From Flavonifractor sp. An306 (lineage in GTDB: Bacteria > Bacillota > Clostridia > Oscillospirales > Oscillospiraceae): DNA of 37,081 nt. The notes beneath the pieces were generated by a model, which saw only the letters and a list, made by a program, of their open reading frames with translations, searched no databases and was not told where the DNA came from. How positions within the stretch are numbered: position 1 is the stretch's first letter; each line of letters opens with the position of its first letter. Location of the stretch: NCBI RefSeq assembly GCF_002159455.1, contig NZ_NFIQ01000038.1, positions 1 through 37,081 on the forward strand, in the 5' to 3' direction. This document shows, piece after piece, positions 29,937-36,979 of the stretch. The position numbers were made by a program, and so were the translations under genes.

Positions 29937-30446
29937 ATGGCGGACAAGAAAATAAAGGCACAGGTCATCGAAGAACTGAAGCAGTACCCAATCCTTAAAA
30001 CAAAAGTCATGTTGCTCCAATATGAGTTGGACCATCCCGCTAGAATTACGGACGATGAAGTAATTGACTGCATGTCTCTTTCACGCCTAGTCAGCGACTG
30101 CATCCGGCCATCCGGCTTTATTTCAGACAAGACCATGCGGATCGCTACCCAATTCCGGGATAAGAAAGACCGTCTCAATCAGGAAACCGTCATGGAAATC
30201 GCACAGGAGCTGCATTCTGTAGAGCAGCAACTTTCCAAACTGGAATTCTATGTTTCCCAGTTGGAAGAAAAGCAGGCCGAAGTAATCAGAAAGTATTATT
30301 TTGAGGGGAAAACTTGGGGAGAATTACAGCAGGAAATGCACCTGGCACCGCGGACGCTGCTCAAGCGCAGAGACGACGGCCTGGATGCGCTTGTATCCAT
30401 TTATTCCTACTTAGGGCAGGTAAAGGGAGGCCATGGAAACACATGA
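29937..30446 (+). CDS. Sigma-70-like / ArpU-type regulator
   Basis: The protein has 169 residues from ATG 29937, which follows GAGAGGTGGG. It is helical. Its C-terminus has a sigma region-4-like helix-turn-helix (EKQAEVIRKYYFEGKTWGELQQEMHLAPRTLLKRRDDGLDAL, about 118-160, in part). The N-terminal two-thirds do not show region 2, so it is unlikely to be a full sigma factor. Proteins of this layout (ArpU or DUF1492-like) control late genes in phages and elements of Firmicutes. Its stop overlaps the start of the next gene by ATGA, so the two are coupled. The genes it controls are unknown; the transfer genes now deleted are one possibility. Confidence 0.75.
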   Translation: MADKKIKAQVIEELKQYPILKTKVMLLQYELDHPARITDDEVIDCMSLSRLVSDCIRPSGFISDKTMRIATQFRDKKDRLNQETVMEIAQELHSVEQQLSKLEFYVSQLEEKQAEVIRKYYFEGKTWGELQQEMHLAPRTLLKRRDDGLDALVSIYSYLGQVKGGHGNT

Positions 30447-30865
30447 CAGTATATTTTTATGACGATGCACATGAGGCGTTTTTCCAAGAGAAATTGGAGC
30501 AGGCCGCAGCATCCGGGCATACTCCAGACAGTTATTTTCAGTCGTTTCTCTACCTGTGCGGACTGTGTGCTGATACACGGAGCCACTTTTCCAGCCTGTT
30601 TGACTGGCGGGAATGGTACATCTGCCCGGAGGCGCTGGCCGACGGCTGGCAGACCGGCACGAGCAAAAAAATCTCTAGGCTGGCATTTAACCTGTGGAAC
30701 GGCTATGGGCAGGAACGGCCAGAGGATGAACAGGTCTCTGCGGCCTTCCTGCCGGACGAGATATTCTGCTGCGGGTTTCAACCCTATTTCTTTGAGGCGG
30801 TACGGCTTCGCTTCCCTGAATATGCGGGCACAGGCTCTACACGTTCAAACATGGAACCAAGGTAG
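30443..30865 (+). CDS. DUF6075-like small protein
   Basis: The ATG lies in the stop of the sigma-like gene, giving 140 residues beginning MTVYFYDDAHEAFFQEKL. The pattern of an opening strand with Tyr/Asp/His, a helix, an FLYLCGLCADTRSHFSSLFDW segment and a later LAFNLWNGY stretch resembles the DUF6075 family seen next to sigma-like genes in clostridial elements. I am moderately sure. Function is unknown. No signal peptide or membrane span is present. It is followed by a perfect terminator hairpin shared with the leftward HipA-like gene. Confidence 0.65.
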   Translation: MTVYFYDDAHEAFFQEKLEQAAASGHTPDSYFQSFLYLCGLCADTRSHFSSLFDWREWYICPEALADGWQTGTSKKISRLAFNLWNGYGQERPEDEQVSAAFLPDEIFCCGFQPYFFEAVRLRFPEYAGTGSTRSNMEPR

Positions 30866-30916
30866 CTTGTTTCGCGGCGAGGCATATAGCCGCTTCCATT
30901 TTTACCTCACATCAAA

Positions 30917-30949
30917 AAAGCAGACCGGGGATATTCCCCGGTCTGCTTT
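30917..30949. terminator. Bidirectional terminator between DUF6075-like and HipA-like genes
   Basis: A perfect 15-base-pair stem (arms 30917-30931 and 30935-30949, three-base loop) sits between convergent genes. A-rich sequence on the left and T-rich on the right give U tails on both strands. Confidence 0.9.
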
Positions 30950-30974
30950 ACATTTGACCATACATTTTAGAAAA

Positions 30975-32195
30975 TCAGCCAGAGTCGCTGTAACGAATAT
31001 CCTCCGTCACATCATGGCCTGTTCCCCAAGCGGCGTGGATGCCGCAACGGGAGATCTCCTTGAGTGTTTCAATGCGCCCACGCAGGGCACGGGCTACAGC
31101 GGTACGGCGGGCTTCATCCAGGAACAGGGAACCTTTGGTCAGCTCCATCCATTCCTCCTCAATACCGTCCAGCCTGGACAGATCCAGCCAGTCAAAGGAA
31201 GATACCAGCTTGATCTGCTCCTCATGACGGTCCTTAAATGGCTTGCAGGTGACCCGCCCGCTCCCAACCATGCTGGTGGGCTTGTCGAACCACAATGCAG
31301 TGCCGCTGTCGTAAATCGGGGCGGTACCCAAATATTCCAGCGTCTCAGCATTGCGCACCACACCGAAGTTATTTTGGTGCCGGTCCTCATTGACGATCAG
31401 GTAGTCCAGCACGATCATCCGATCCACTGCCTCCCGGACGCCGGGAATGCCAAGGGCCTCACAGCAGTCCAGGTAGTGCTGATAGACAGAGACATGGTTG
31501 GGCCGTTTTGCTGTTTGCATGACATACCACGCCGGGATCAGCTCGGTCTCCGGGGTGATAAAGTCCTCGCATACGCTGTACGGGTAGTCCTCCTGGATCG
31601 TCAGCGTATAGGTCACATGGGGGATGCCCAGACGCTCCATCACAGAGCTGGCCAGCACCTCATTGTAGGGCTCCTGCTGGGTGGCGCCGCTTCCGCCTTT
31701 CATCAGGCACCGGCGGCCATCCAGAATAGTCCACTTTTTCTTCAGCCAGCCGTCTGACGTATTGTCCGGGGACATCAGGCTTATCCGGCCGCTGGACGAG
31801 CCGCGGCCGAACAGGATATTGCCCACATCATCGGAAAAGGCGTTTTGGAAAAAGTTTACCTCATCCCAGCGCACACCGCCGGATGCCGGACAGATCCAAT
31901 ATTGGTCAGACAGGCTCAGTCCGAGGCATTTGTCCAGGAGCAGCTGTGTGGAGGCCAGCTCCAGCTCTTGCAGGGCGTCCCGGATGCGGTCACGGCTGAC
32001 CGGAATGGCCCGGCCGGTCCACCATGTATTGAGGGCGCTCCTGTCAACGACTCCCTTTTTCACAGGGATACCTACCGGAACATGGAGTGCGTTATAAACA
32101 TGGCCGACAGACCGGATCACGCCGGTGTCCATATCTAACCGGAGGTCGGCCACAGGCGTATTTTTGTGCATGAGGGTATAACGACTGTCCGCCAT
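30975..32195 (-). CDS. HipA-like Ser/Thr kinase-fold protein
   Basis: This is a 406-residue protein with the HipA/PI3-PI4-like kinase core. NEDRHQNNFG holds the catalytic Asp271 and Asn276; PIYDSG supplies the metal-binding Asp296; LMKGGSG near 189 is the nucleotide-binding loop. All the key residues are present, so it may be active. The N-terminal 130 residues do not look like the usual HipA dimer domain and begin MADSRYTLMHKNTPVADLRL. No HipB-like antitoxin gene is beside it. Members on clostridial elements are often mislabelled excisionase. Start ATG 32195 follows AGAGGTGAG. It ends at a strong terminator and lies downstream of the vWA gene on the same strand. Substrate is unknown. Confidence 0.8.
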   Translation of the reverse strand: MADSRYTLMHKNTPVADLRLDMDTGVIRSVGHVYNALHVPVGIPVKKGVVDRSALNTWWTGRAIPVSRDRIRDALQELELASTQLLLDKCLGLSLSDQYWICPASGGVRWDEVNFFQNAFSDDVGNILFGRGSSSGRISLMSPDNTSDGWLKKKWTILDGRRCLMKGGSGATQQEPYNEVLASSVMERLGIPHVTYTLTIQEDYPYSVCEDFITPETELIPAWYVMQTAKRPNHVSVYQHYLDCCEALGIPGVREAVDRMIVLDYLIVNEDRHQNNFGVVRNAETLEYLGTAPIYDSGTALWFDKPTSMVGSGRVTCKPFKDRHEEQIKLVSSFDWLDLSRLDGIEEEWMELTKGSLFLDEARRTAVARALRGRIETLKEISRCGIHAAWGTGHDVTEDIRYSDSG

Positions 32196-32265
32196 TTTGC
32201 TCACCTCTTTCTGAATTTCGATTATAGCAAGGATTTTATGCTCTTGCAACCGAACATTGCAGCTT

Positions 32266-33864
32266 TTACGCAATTCGGCTCACTACCAACTGCTCCGCGA
32301 TCTGGTCGCGGGAGAGCTGGCTGGTGCGGTAAACATTGGTGCAGAACTTCCGAAGGCTGAACTCAAACTCGTCACCCTCCTGATCCAACAGGATGCCGGT
32401 GATCTGGAATCCCTTGACGGACTGTTCCGCCTTCAGCTGTTCCAGGAAGCTGTCCGGTAAGGCGCATTCTCCGTCCGTGACGAACACCATGTCGGCATAT
32501 TCAAATCCCTCCTGCTCCATGAGGCGCAGGGCCTCCCGCAGCGGCGTCTCGTAGTCGGTGTTACCGTTCAGGAAGGTCTCGGCACAGCGCAGGACATCCT
32601 CCCGGCCATACTGTCCCGGCAGGAAGCGATCCGTCTGGACATCTCCAACTCCGGCAAAATGGATCACAGCAAACCGGCGCTGGTCCCGCATGGCAATGTC
32701 CAGCAGGGCCAGAGCCACCGCCTTGCACCATGGGGCTTGGCTTTCTGCGGAGACGGATTCATCCAGCATACAGATGATGTCTCCGCTTCCTTTGCAGATA
32801 GGCTCCCGGCGCTGATACTGCTTGAGCGCCTTTTGCTGGAGCTTTCGCAGGAAAAGCGGCAAGGTCTCCGGTGCGGCCAGCATGGCGAACTCCGAGGCGA
32901 TGGCCCGGTTGATGTCGCCGCCCAGCTCCAGGCTGTATTTCTCGCCGCGGCCGTAGGCATAGCCATTTTTTCGTTTGCCGTCCATCAGCTCCTTCAGCCG
33001 TCCCAGATGGCGGGCCACCTCCATGAGCGTGGGACTCTTGCCGACGCGGGCAGCCAGTTCCAGATCCGCCGCTCTTCGCTCCGGATCGTTACTGTCAGGG
33101 CCATACCCCCAGGCCAGAAGCGCCGATGAAACGCTTTCGGCTTTCTCTGCCGCCGCCTGTACCGCCTGCGCGATACAGCAGGAGACGGTCTCCTTATTTT
33201 GGAGCATCTGGTCGCGGACCATACGGCCCACGGCTTCTGTCTGGTTGATCTGGCTCTGGGCCTGATTGGCGGCCTTGACGGCCTGCTTCTCCAGCTCAGG
33301 AAGCTGTTCCGGTCCGGCCTCGGCAATTTGTTTCATCAGCTTTTGGAGCTTTTCCAAGCTCTCGTCACGCCGCTGCTCCAGGTGTTCCAGCGTATTTAGA
33401 GCGCGTTTTTCTCCGCTGGCTTTTTTCAGCAGGTCATCCAGGTTTCCGGCGACCTGGCTGACAAATTCGGCGGCAGCCTCATAGGCGGGAAGCTGTCGGC
33501 CCTCGCAAGCCGCTTTGATCGCAGGGTAGTCCTCACCCCCCATGACTTCCTCCAGAATGGGGGCATTGAAACGGCGGGCCTGCTGAGAAACAGACTCCTC
33601 CGGCTGCCTGCGCACGTTCAGGGAGTAAAAGCTCTGGTAAATATCCCGGCTCAGGGCGGGAAAGGTAGACAGCTTCTCCCCACAGCTTTTCTCCAGTGCG
33701 TCCAGGTCATCATCGCCGTGACGCAGGTCCCGATAAACGGCATCCTCCAATTTGGTGGACTTCAAAACTCTGTGGGACCCGCTGCGGTCCTTGTGGAATG
33801 TTCCTGCCACCTGTGCCAGGGGCGAGCCAAGCACTTCGTTCAGGGAGCGAAAATAAGCGCGCAT
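32266..33864 (-). CDS. vWA-domain protein, CoxE/ViaA-like
   Basis: This is a 532-residue protein. The C-terminal von Willebrand A domain (about 355-532) has a MIDAS motif: Asp368-Glu-Ser370-Val-Ser372, the Thr in NTDYETPL and the Asp in MVFVTDGEC. The N-terminal 350 residues are helical and Glu/Gln/Lys-rich, with a coiled-coil stretch (about 140-220). This is the layout of ViaA and CoxE proteins, which work with MoxR-type AAA ATPases (RavA, CoxD) as chaperones of metal-enzyme assembly or complex remodelling. No MoxR gene is visible; it may have been lost at the deletion scar upstream. Start ATG 33864 follows CAGGAGGTAG. The HipA-like gene is 70 bases downstream on the same strand. Confidence 0.82.
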   Translation of the reverse strand: MRAYFRSLNEVLGSPLAQVAGTFHKDRSGSHRVLKSTKLEDAVYRDLRHGDDDLDALEKSCGEKLSTFPALSRDIYQSFYSLNVRRQPEESVSQQARRFNAPILEEVMGGEDYPAIKAACEGRQLPAYEAAAEFVSQVAGNLDDLLKKASGEKRALNTLEHLEQRRDESLEKLQKLMKQIAEAGPEQLPELEKQAVKAANQAQSQINQTEAVGRMVRDQMLQNKETVSCCIAQAVQAAAEKAESVSSALLAWGYGPDSNDPERRAADLELAARVGKSPTLMEVARHLGRLKELMDGKRKNGYAYGRGEKYSLELGGDINRAIASEFAMLAAPETLPLFLRKLQQKALKQYQRREPICKGSGDIICMLDESVSAESQAPWCKAVALALLDIAMRDQRRFAVIHFAGVGDVQTDRFLPGQYGREDVLRCAETFLNGNTDYETPLREALRLMEQEGFEYADMVFVTDGECALPDSFLEQLKAEQSVKGFQITGILLDQEGDEFEFSLRKFCTNVYRTSQLSRDQIAEQLVVSRIA

Positions 33865-33869
33865 CTGTG

Positions 33870-34070
33870 CTACCTCCTGTCTTGTGTAATGATTTTTTCC
33901 AGCTCTGCTTGAAATCGTCCTGCGGAAGCTCGGATCTTTTGCAGGGCCTTTTCTTCCGCACGGGACAAAACTCCGTCATCCTCCAGAGAAGCCAACTCAC
34001 AGGCCGTTAAAAAGGTCTGGAGAATGACGATCATGTTTCTGCACTGGGCAGTCATATATTGGTTTTCCAT
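33870..34070 (-). CDS. Small helical protein upstream of the vWA gene
   Basis: ATG 34070 follows GGAGGAACC, and the 66-residue product ends five bases before the vWA start. It is a helical, charged protein with a Leu/Ala-rich centre (MIVILQTFLTACELASLEDDG) and a basic end. It has no known motif. The tight spacing implies one operon with vWA and HipA-like. It might be a small adaptor. Confidence 0.65.
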   Translation of the reverse strand: MENQYMTAQCRNMIVILQTFLTACELASLEDDGVLSRAEEKALQKIRASAGRFQAELEKIITQDRR

Positions 34071-34092
34071 ATCGGTTCCTCCACAGCGGCGG

Positions 34093-34465
34093 TCATGCCA
34101 CCGCGTAACTGAGCGCATACACACCGTTTCCGCATGAAATGTACTGATCCCGGTGTTCATAGACCGTAGCTCTGATCCGGTCCCGGAAATGAGGGTTCTT
34201 CTTCGCTTTGGGGTGGGCTGCCAGGAAATCGCCAAGGTCGGACAGTTTGGCGCGTCCGCCACACTCCTCCATGGTCAGCCGAACCAGATGGTGCCAGGTC
34301 AGAGCGGGAATGTCCTCCTTCCGCAGATCCACAGCGGCCTCCTGGCGCACCGCGTAAGGGAAAAGGAGCGCGTCCTGCTTGTGGAACAAAAGCAGGTACT
34401 CCATCACCACGGGGATGAACGGTTTTTTGTAGGTGCGGGTATCGCTGACGCAGTTATACTGCCCC
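34093..34465 (-). pseudogene. C-terminal tail of a DNA methyltransferase, truncated
   Basis: The leftward frame is open from the stop at 34093-34095 back to a stop near 34503, but coding likeness begins only near 34465. The segment QYNCVSDTRTYKKPFIPV then EYLLLFHKQDALLFP resembles the end of adenine-specific DNA methylases on clostridial elements. It is followed by a winged-helix-like tail (TWHHLVRLTMEECGGRAKLSDLGDFLAAHP). The N-terminal catalytic part is gone, replaced by a TrbL fragment in the other orientation. A GTG at 34410 could allow a 105-residue product. The methylase call is by memory of similar wording and is moderate. It lies 23 bases before the small gene, so its promoter has also been lost. 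Confidence 0.55.
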
Positions 34466-34677
34466 TTTACGATATGCTGGAAATCTATATGCTGACCAGT
34501 TTAGCGCCCATCCCGGTGGCTACCCTGTCCAACCGGGAAATGGGGAGCATGGGCCAGAACTATCTGAAGTCCCTGTTTGCCATCGGATTCCAGGGGCTGT
34601 TGATCCTGCTGTGCGTGGGCATCTATGCGGTGCTCATTCAAGGAATTGCCACAGGCGGCGATCCCATCGGCGCGATA
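34465..34677 (+). pseudogene. Fragment of a TrbL/VirB6-like conjugation protein
   Basis: About 70 codons read DMLEIYMLTSLAPIPVAT, NYLKSLFAIGFQGLLILL and then CVGIYAVLIQGIATGGDPIGAI. This is the conserved late-middle part of the polytopic TrbL/VirB6-type protein of clostridial transfer systems: two hydrophobic spans with a Pro-rich turn. There is no start codon with a ribosome site, and both flanks change suddenly: a methylase tail in the opposite strand on the left, and a relaxase in another frame on the right. It is a deletion remnant, not a gene. The intact protein would form part of the membrane channel for DNA transfer. Confidence 0.75.
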
Positions 34678-35240
34678 TCATCGACATTCAAGAGCGCATG
34701 GCCCAGGGCAAGGGGCCGGGCTATGAACGGTGGGCCAAAGTTTACAATCTAAAGCAGATGGCTGCCGCGCTCCAGTATCTTCGGGAGCATGAGCTGACAG
34801 ACTATGCGGCGCTGTCGGCCAGCACCGAGGCCGCGGTGGATCGTTTTCACAAACTGGGCGAGGAGCTGCGGGACACCGAGGCGGCCCTTTCCGAGACAAC
34901 CCAGCTCATGGGGGCCACGGTGGACTATGCAAAGACGCGCCCGGTGTTCGATGGCTATAAGGCGGCCCGGTATAGTAAAAAGTATCTGGCCGAGCATGAG
35001 GCGGAGCTTGCCGCCTATCGCAAGGCCCGCGCTACTATGAGTGAGCTTTTGGACGGGGCAAGGCTCCCCAAAATGGATGTGCTGAAAAAGAAACGCCAGG
35101 AACTCTCCGAAAAGAAAAAGGCGTTATATGCCAAGTATCGGGAGGCCCAGCGGCAAATGCGGGAGGCCGTGGCGGTCAAGGGAAATATCGACTATCTGCT
35201 CGGCCATACGGACGAGCGGAATAAGGCCCAGGAGCGTTAG
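34671..35240 (+). pseudogene. C-terminal fragment of a relaxase
   Basis: From about 34671 the frame reads DIIDIQERMAQGKGPGYERWAKVYN, followed by a long charged helical tail to the stop at 35238-35240. This is the C-terminal region found in clostridial ICE relaxases. The catalytic N-terminus with its tyrosine and histidine triad is missing. The junction with the TrbL fragment lies within about 34670-34680 and shifts frame. A product of about 190 residues would need an internal start, for which ATG 34698 has no good ribosome site. The DNA immediately after the stop, with palindromes and hairpins, is where such elements may carry the transfer origin. Confidence 0.78.
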
Positions 35241-35255
35241 CTCCGGGCCGCAACC

Positions 35256-35400
35256 AACAGGCGCTTGCGCCGGGACTTTGGGACAATTTGTCCCGAAGTC
35301 CTGCGGGTTTGGGGAGCTCCCCAACAAGCATTTTCACGGGCCTGCGGCCTGTGAAAATTTCGGAGTGTGGCCACACCCGAATTGCTTGCCGAAACCGCGT
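35256..35400. other. Palindrome-rich stretch after the relaxase; candidate oriT region
   Basis: Between the relaxase stop and the leftward XRE gene there are several inverted repeats. A 14-base-arm hairpin is at 35273-35301 (containing GGGACA-N3-TGTCCC), GGGGAGCTCCCC at 35321-35332, TTTTCAC/GTGAAAA at 35331-35357, and GTGTGGCCACAC at 35365-35376 followed by CGAATTGCTTGCC. Transfer origins often lie beside the relaxase gene and include such repeats. No nick site can be assigned, so this is a positional guess. Confidence 0.35.
35280..35294. repeat. Inverted repeat GGGACA-N3-TGTCCC, copy 1
   Basis: A perfect 6-base dyad with spacer ATT, extended by outer arms to 35273-35301. The same dyad recurs at 35938-35952 on the other side of the XRE gene (35442-35801). 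Confidence 0.7.
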
Positions 35401-35441
35401 AACCCGCAACATGGCGCAAAAAAAACGGAGGTCATGCTTTC

Positions 35442-35801
35442 TTACGCATCCTCCGTTTCTTTGGCATCTTTGATTGCCCGAATGATAGTCTCTACCAGCC
35501 GGAGCTCTTTTTCATCCAAGGACTTTAATAGAATATCAATTCTCTTTTTGCAGGCATCATCTGCGCTTGTGTCGGGATAAAAAAATTGATCCACCGACAA
35601 TCCGAACATTGTTACCAACTGATAAAACACATTTAAGCTGGGATGCTGGCCGTCATTTTCATGGTACATGACGGTGCGGGGATCACGATCAATAATGGAG
35701 GCCAGTTGTTCCTGTGTCATGCCCTCACGCTCACGAGTTTTCTTTATTGCAAGTCCTATATCGTGAAAGTCAAACTTGCGCTCGTCTCGTTCATACTTCA
35801 T
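35442..35801 (-). CDS. XRE-family HTH regulator
   Basis: This is a 119-residue protein with a Cro/C1-type HTH (about 12-68): IGLAIKKTREREGMTQEQLASIIDRDPRTVMYHEND. A Leu/Glu-rich C-terminal helix pair (KRIDILLKSLDEKELRLVETIIRAI) may serve as a dimer interface. ATG 35801 follows AGGTGG. It is flanked by two GGGACA-N3-TGTCCC dyads, and two direct copies of TAATTTCATA lie upstream at 35857 and 35879, one pair or both being likely operators. It faces left, while a promoter at 35977-36005 faces right, so the gap is a divergent control region. It may have controlled the transfer genes next to it. Confidence 0.9.
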   Translation of the reverse strand: MKYERDERKFDFHDIGLAIKKTREREGMTQEQLASIIDRDPRTVMYHENDGQHPSLNVFYQLVTMFGLSVDQFFYPDTSADDACKKRIDILLKSLDEKELRLVETIIRAIKDAKETEDA

Positions 35802-35856
35802 ACTATTACCACCTAATGTAATTTTATATTTCGGGTGATAGTATTTGAACGGTATA

Positions 35857-35888
35857 TAATTTCATACTACTGAATGTTTAATTTCATA
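35857..35888. repeat. Direct repeat TAATTTCATA with 22-base period
   Basis: Identical 10-base copies start at 35857 and 35879, just upstream of the XRE gene. The two-turn spacing places both on the same DNA face, as for a repressor or activator binding in tandem. Confidence 0.45.
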
Positions 35889-35937
35889 TAACAGTTGCGA
35901 TTATAGGCATAGAGAGTTAGAATATAGAAAGAATATT

Positions 35938-35952
35938 GGGACAAAGTGTCCC
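35938..35952. repeat. Inverted repeat GGGACA-N3-TGTCCC, copy 2
   Basis: The perfect dyad has the same arms as the copy at 35280-35294, with spacer AAG. It lies 25 bases before the -35 box of the rightward promoter at 35977. Confidence 0.7.
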
Positions 35953-35976
35953 GATGCGGGGCTTTCTAAGGCATCT

Positions 35977-36005
35977 TTGTTGTCCCACCGGGACAGAGTT
36001 ATAAT
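35977..36005 (+). promoter_or_regulatory. SigmaA promoter with GTCCC/GGGAC dyad in the spacer
   Basis: TTGTTG at 35977-35982 and TATAAT at 36000-36005 are 17 bases apart. The dyad GTCCC-N3-GGGAC at 35982-35994 fills the spacer, so a protein bound there would block RNA polymerase. It reads into the truncated regulator at 36036. Confidence 0.6.
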
Positions 36006-36035
36006 ATAATGTGATAGCGGAGGCGGATAAAAAGC

Positions 36036-36068
36036 ATGATACAGTATAGGTGGGATGTTCTACCATAG
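36036..36068 (+). pseudogene. N-terminal stub of a YodC/HTH_26-type regulator
   Basis: A GGAGGCGG site at 36018-36025 precedes ATG 36036 and the peptide MIQYRWDVLP, then a stop. The pattern MI-x-Y-x-W-x-VL is the common opening of small HTH_26 regulators in clostridial elements, which continue with about 60 more residues. The match ends at residue 9, and AT-rich DNA of another character follows. A deletion or insertion near 36062 removed the rest. It kept its promoter (35977-36005). Confidence 0.5.
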
Positions 36069-36082
36069 GTTTATTTATCAAC

Positions 36083-36103
36083 ATCAACCATTGGTCGGTT
36101 GAT
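36083..36103. promoter_or_regulatory. Candidate operator overlapping the -35 box
   Basis: ATCAACC at 36083-36089 and GGTTGAT at 36097-36103 form a dyad with a 7-base spacer. The right arm overlaps TTGATA, the -35 box of the next promoter. The gene downstream starts with an HTH domain, so autorepression is likely. Confidence 0.45.
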
Positions 36104-36127
36104 ATTTGAATATGGTGAATATATTAT
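36099..36127 (+). promoter_or_regulatory. SigmaA promoter of the HTH-membrane gene
   Basis: TTGATA at 36099-36104 and TATTAT at 36122-36127 have a 17-base spacer. The start near 36134 is 30 bases before ATG 36164. Confidence 0.65.
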
Positions 36128-36163
36128 AGACATATACTCACAGCAAAAGAAAGGAACTCGAAT

Positions 36164-36979
36164 ATGGACGAAAACAAAATAGGTCAATTCATTGCTGAAT
36201 TGCGAAAAGAGAAAAAATTAACACAAAAAGATTTAGCAGCTCAATTACATATTACCGACAAGGCTGTTTCAAAATGGGAGCGAGGTTTAAGTTGTCCAGA
36301 TATTACCCTTTTAACTTCTGTCGCTGATATTCTTGGCGTGACAACAGGTGAATTGCTTAATGGTCAAAGGAGCGAAACTCTCTCTAAAGATATTGAGAAA
36401 ACCGTCGATAACGCTTTAATTTATGCAGAGAAATCAGCTAAGCGAAAGATGGTATCTTTCCAGAATGTTTTAACAATCTCGTTTTCGGTATTGCTGTTGC
36501 TTGGTATTATTGTATGCTCCATTTGTGATATGGCAATATCAGGGACATTTACCTGGTCACTATATCCAATCAGTTCATGTCTTTTTGCATGGCTGGTATT
36601 TGTGCCACTTGTAAAATACGGGAACAAAGGAATACGCTGTTCTTTAGTATCGTTTAGTATTATAATCATTCCGTTCCTATATGTAATAAGTAAAATCATT
36701 GGCGACAGTGGTTTAATACTGTCCATAGGCATTAAGGTGTGTCTGCTCTCGACCGCTTATCTGTGGTGTGTTTACTTGATTTTCAAGAGGTTGAGTACTC
36801 ACAAATTAAAGGCAGCGGCATTTTCTTTGTTGTTGGCAATTCCATTATGCCTTGCGATCAATATCACTCTTTCAAAGTATATTTCAGAGCCGATGTTTGA
36901 TATATGGGATGTTTTTTCTTTTGGAATTATCATTATAGGTGCTGTCACACTATTTATTATTGATTATTACTCTTGTTAG
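36164..36979 (+). CDS. XRE-type HTH protein with C-terminal membrane domain
   Basis: This is a 271-residue protein. Residues 1-65 are a classic HTH (IGQFIAELRKEKKLTQKDLAAQLHITDKAVSKWERG, given in part). After a helical linker (about 68-95), six or so hydrophobic segments follow to the C-terminus. A membrane-tethered DNA-binding protein of this kind could sense membrane or envelope state. It is strongly AT-rich with AGA and ATA codons, unlike all other genes in the window, so it came from a low-GC Firmicute. ATG 36164 follows AAAGGAAC. The stop TAG lies within TGTTAG, which is also the apparent tip of an IS21-like element, so the original C-terminus may have been slightly longer. Confidence 0.85.
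   Translation: MDENKIGQFIAELRKEKKLTQKDLAAQLHITDKAVSKWERGLSCPDITLLTSVADILGVTTGELLNGQRSETLSKDIEKTVDNALIYAEKSAKRKMVSFQNVLTISFSVLLLLGIIVCSICDMAISGTFTWSLYPISSCLFAWLVFVPLVKYGNKGIRCSLVSFSIIIIPFLYVISKIIGDSGLILSIGIKVCLLSTAYLWCVYLIFKRLSTHKLKAAAFSLLLAIPLCLAINITLSKYISEPMFDIWDVFSFGIIIIGAVTLFIIDYYSC

Noticed and set aside
34153-34752. A 199-codon plus-strand frame as one protein
   Set aside because: It is a chimera: its first third is antisense to the methylase tail, its middle is the TrbL fragment and its end is out of frame with the relaxase.
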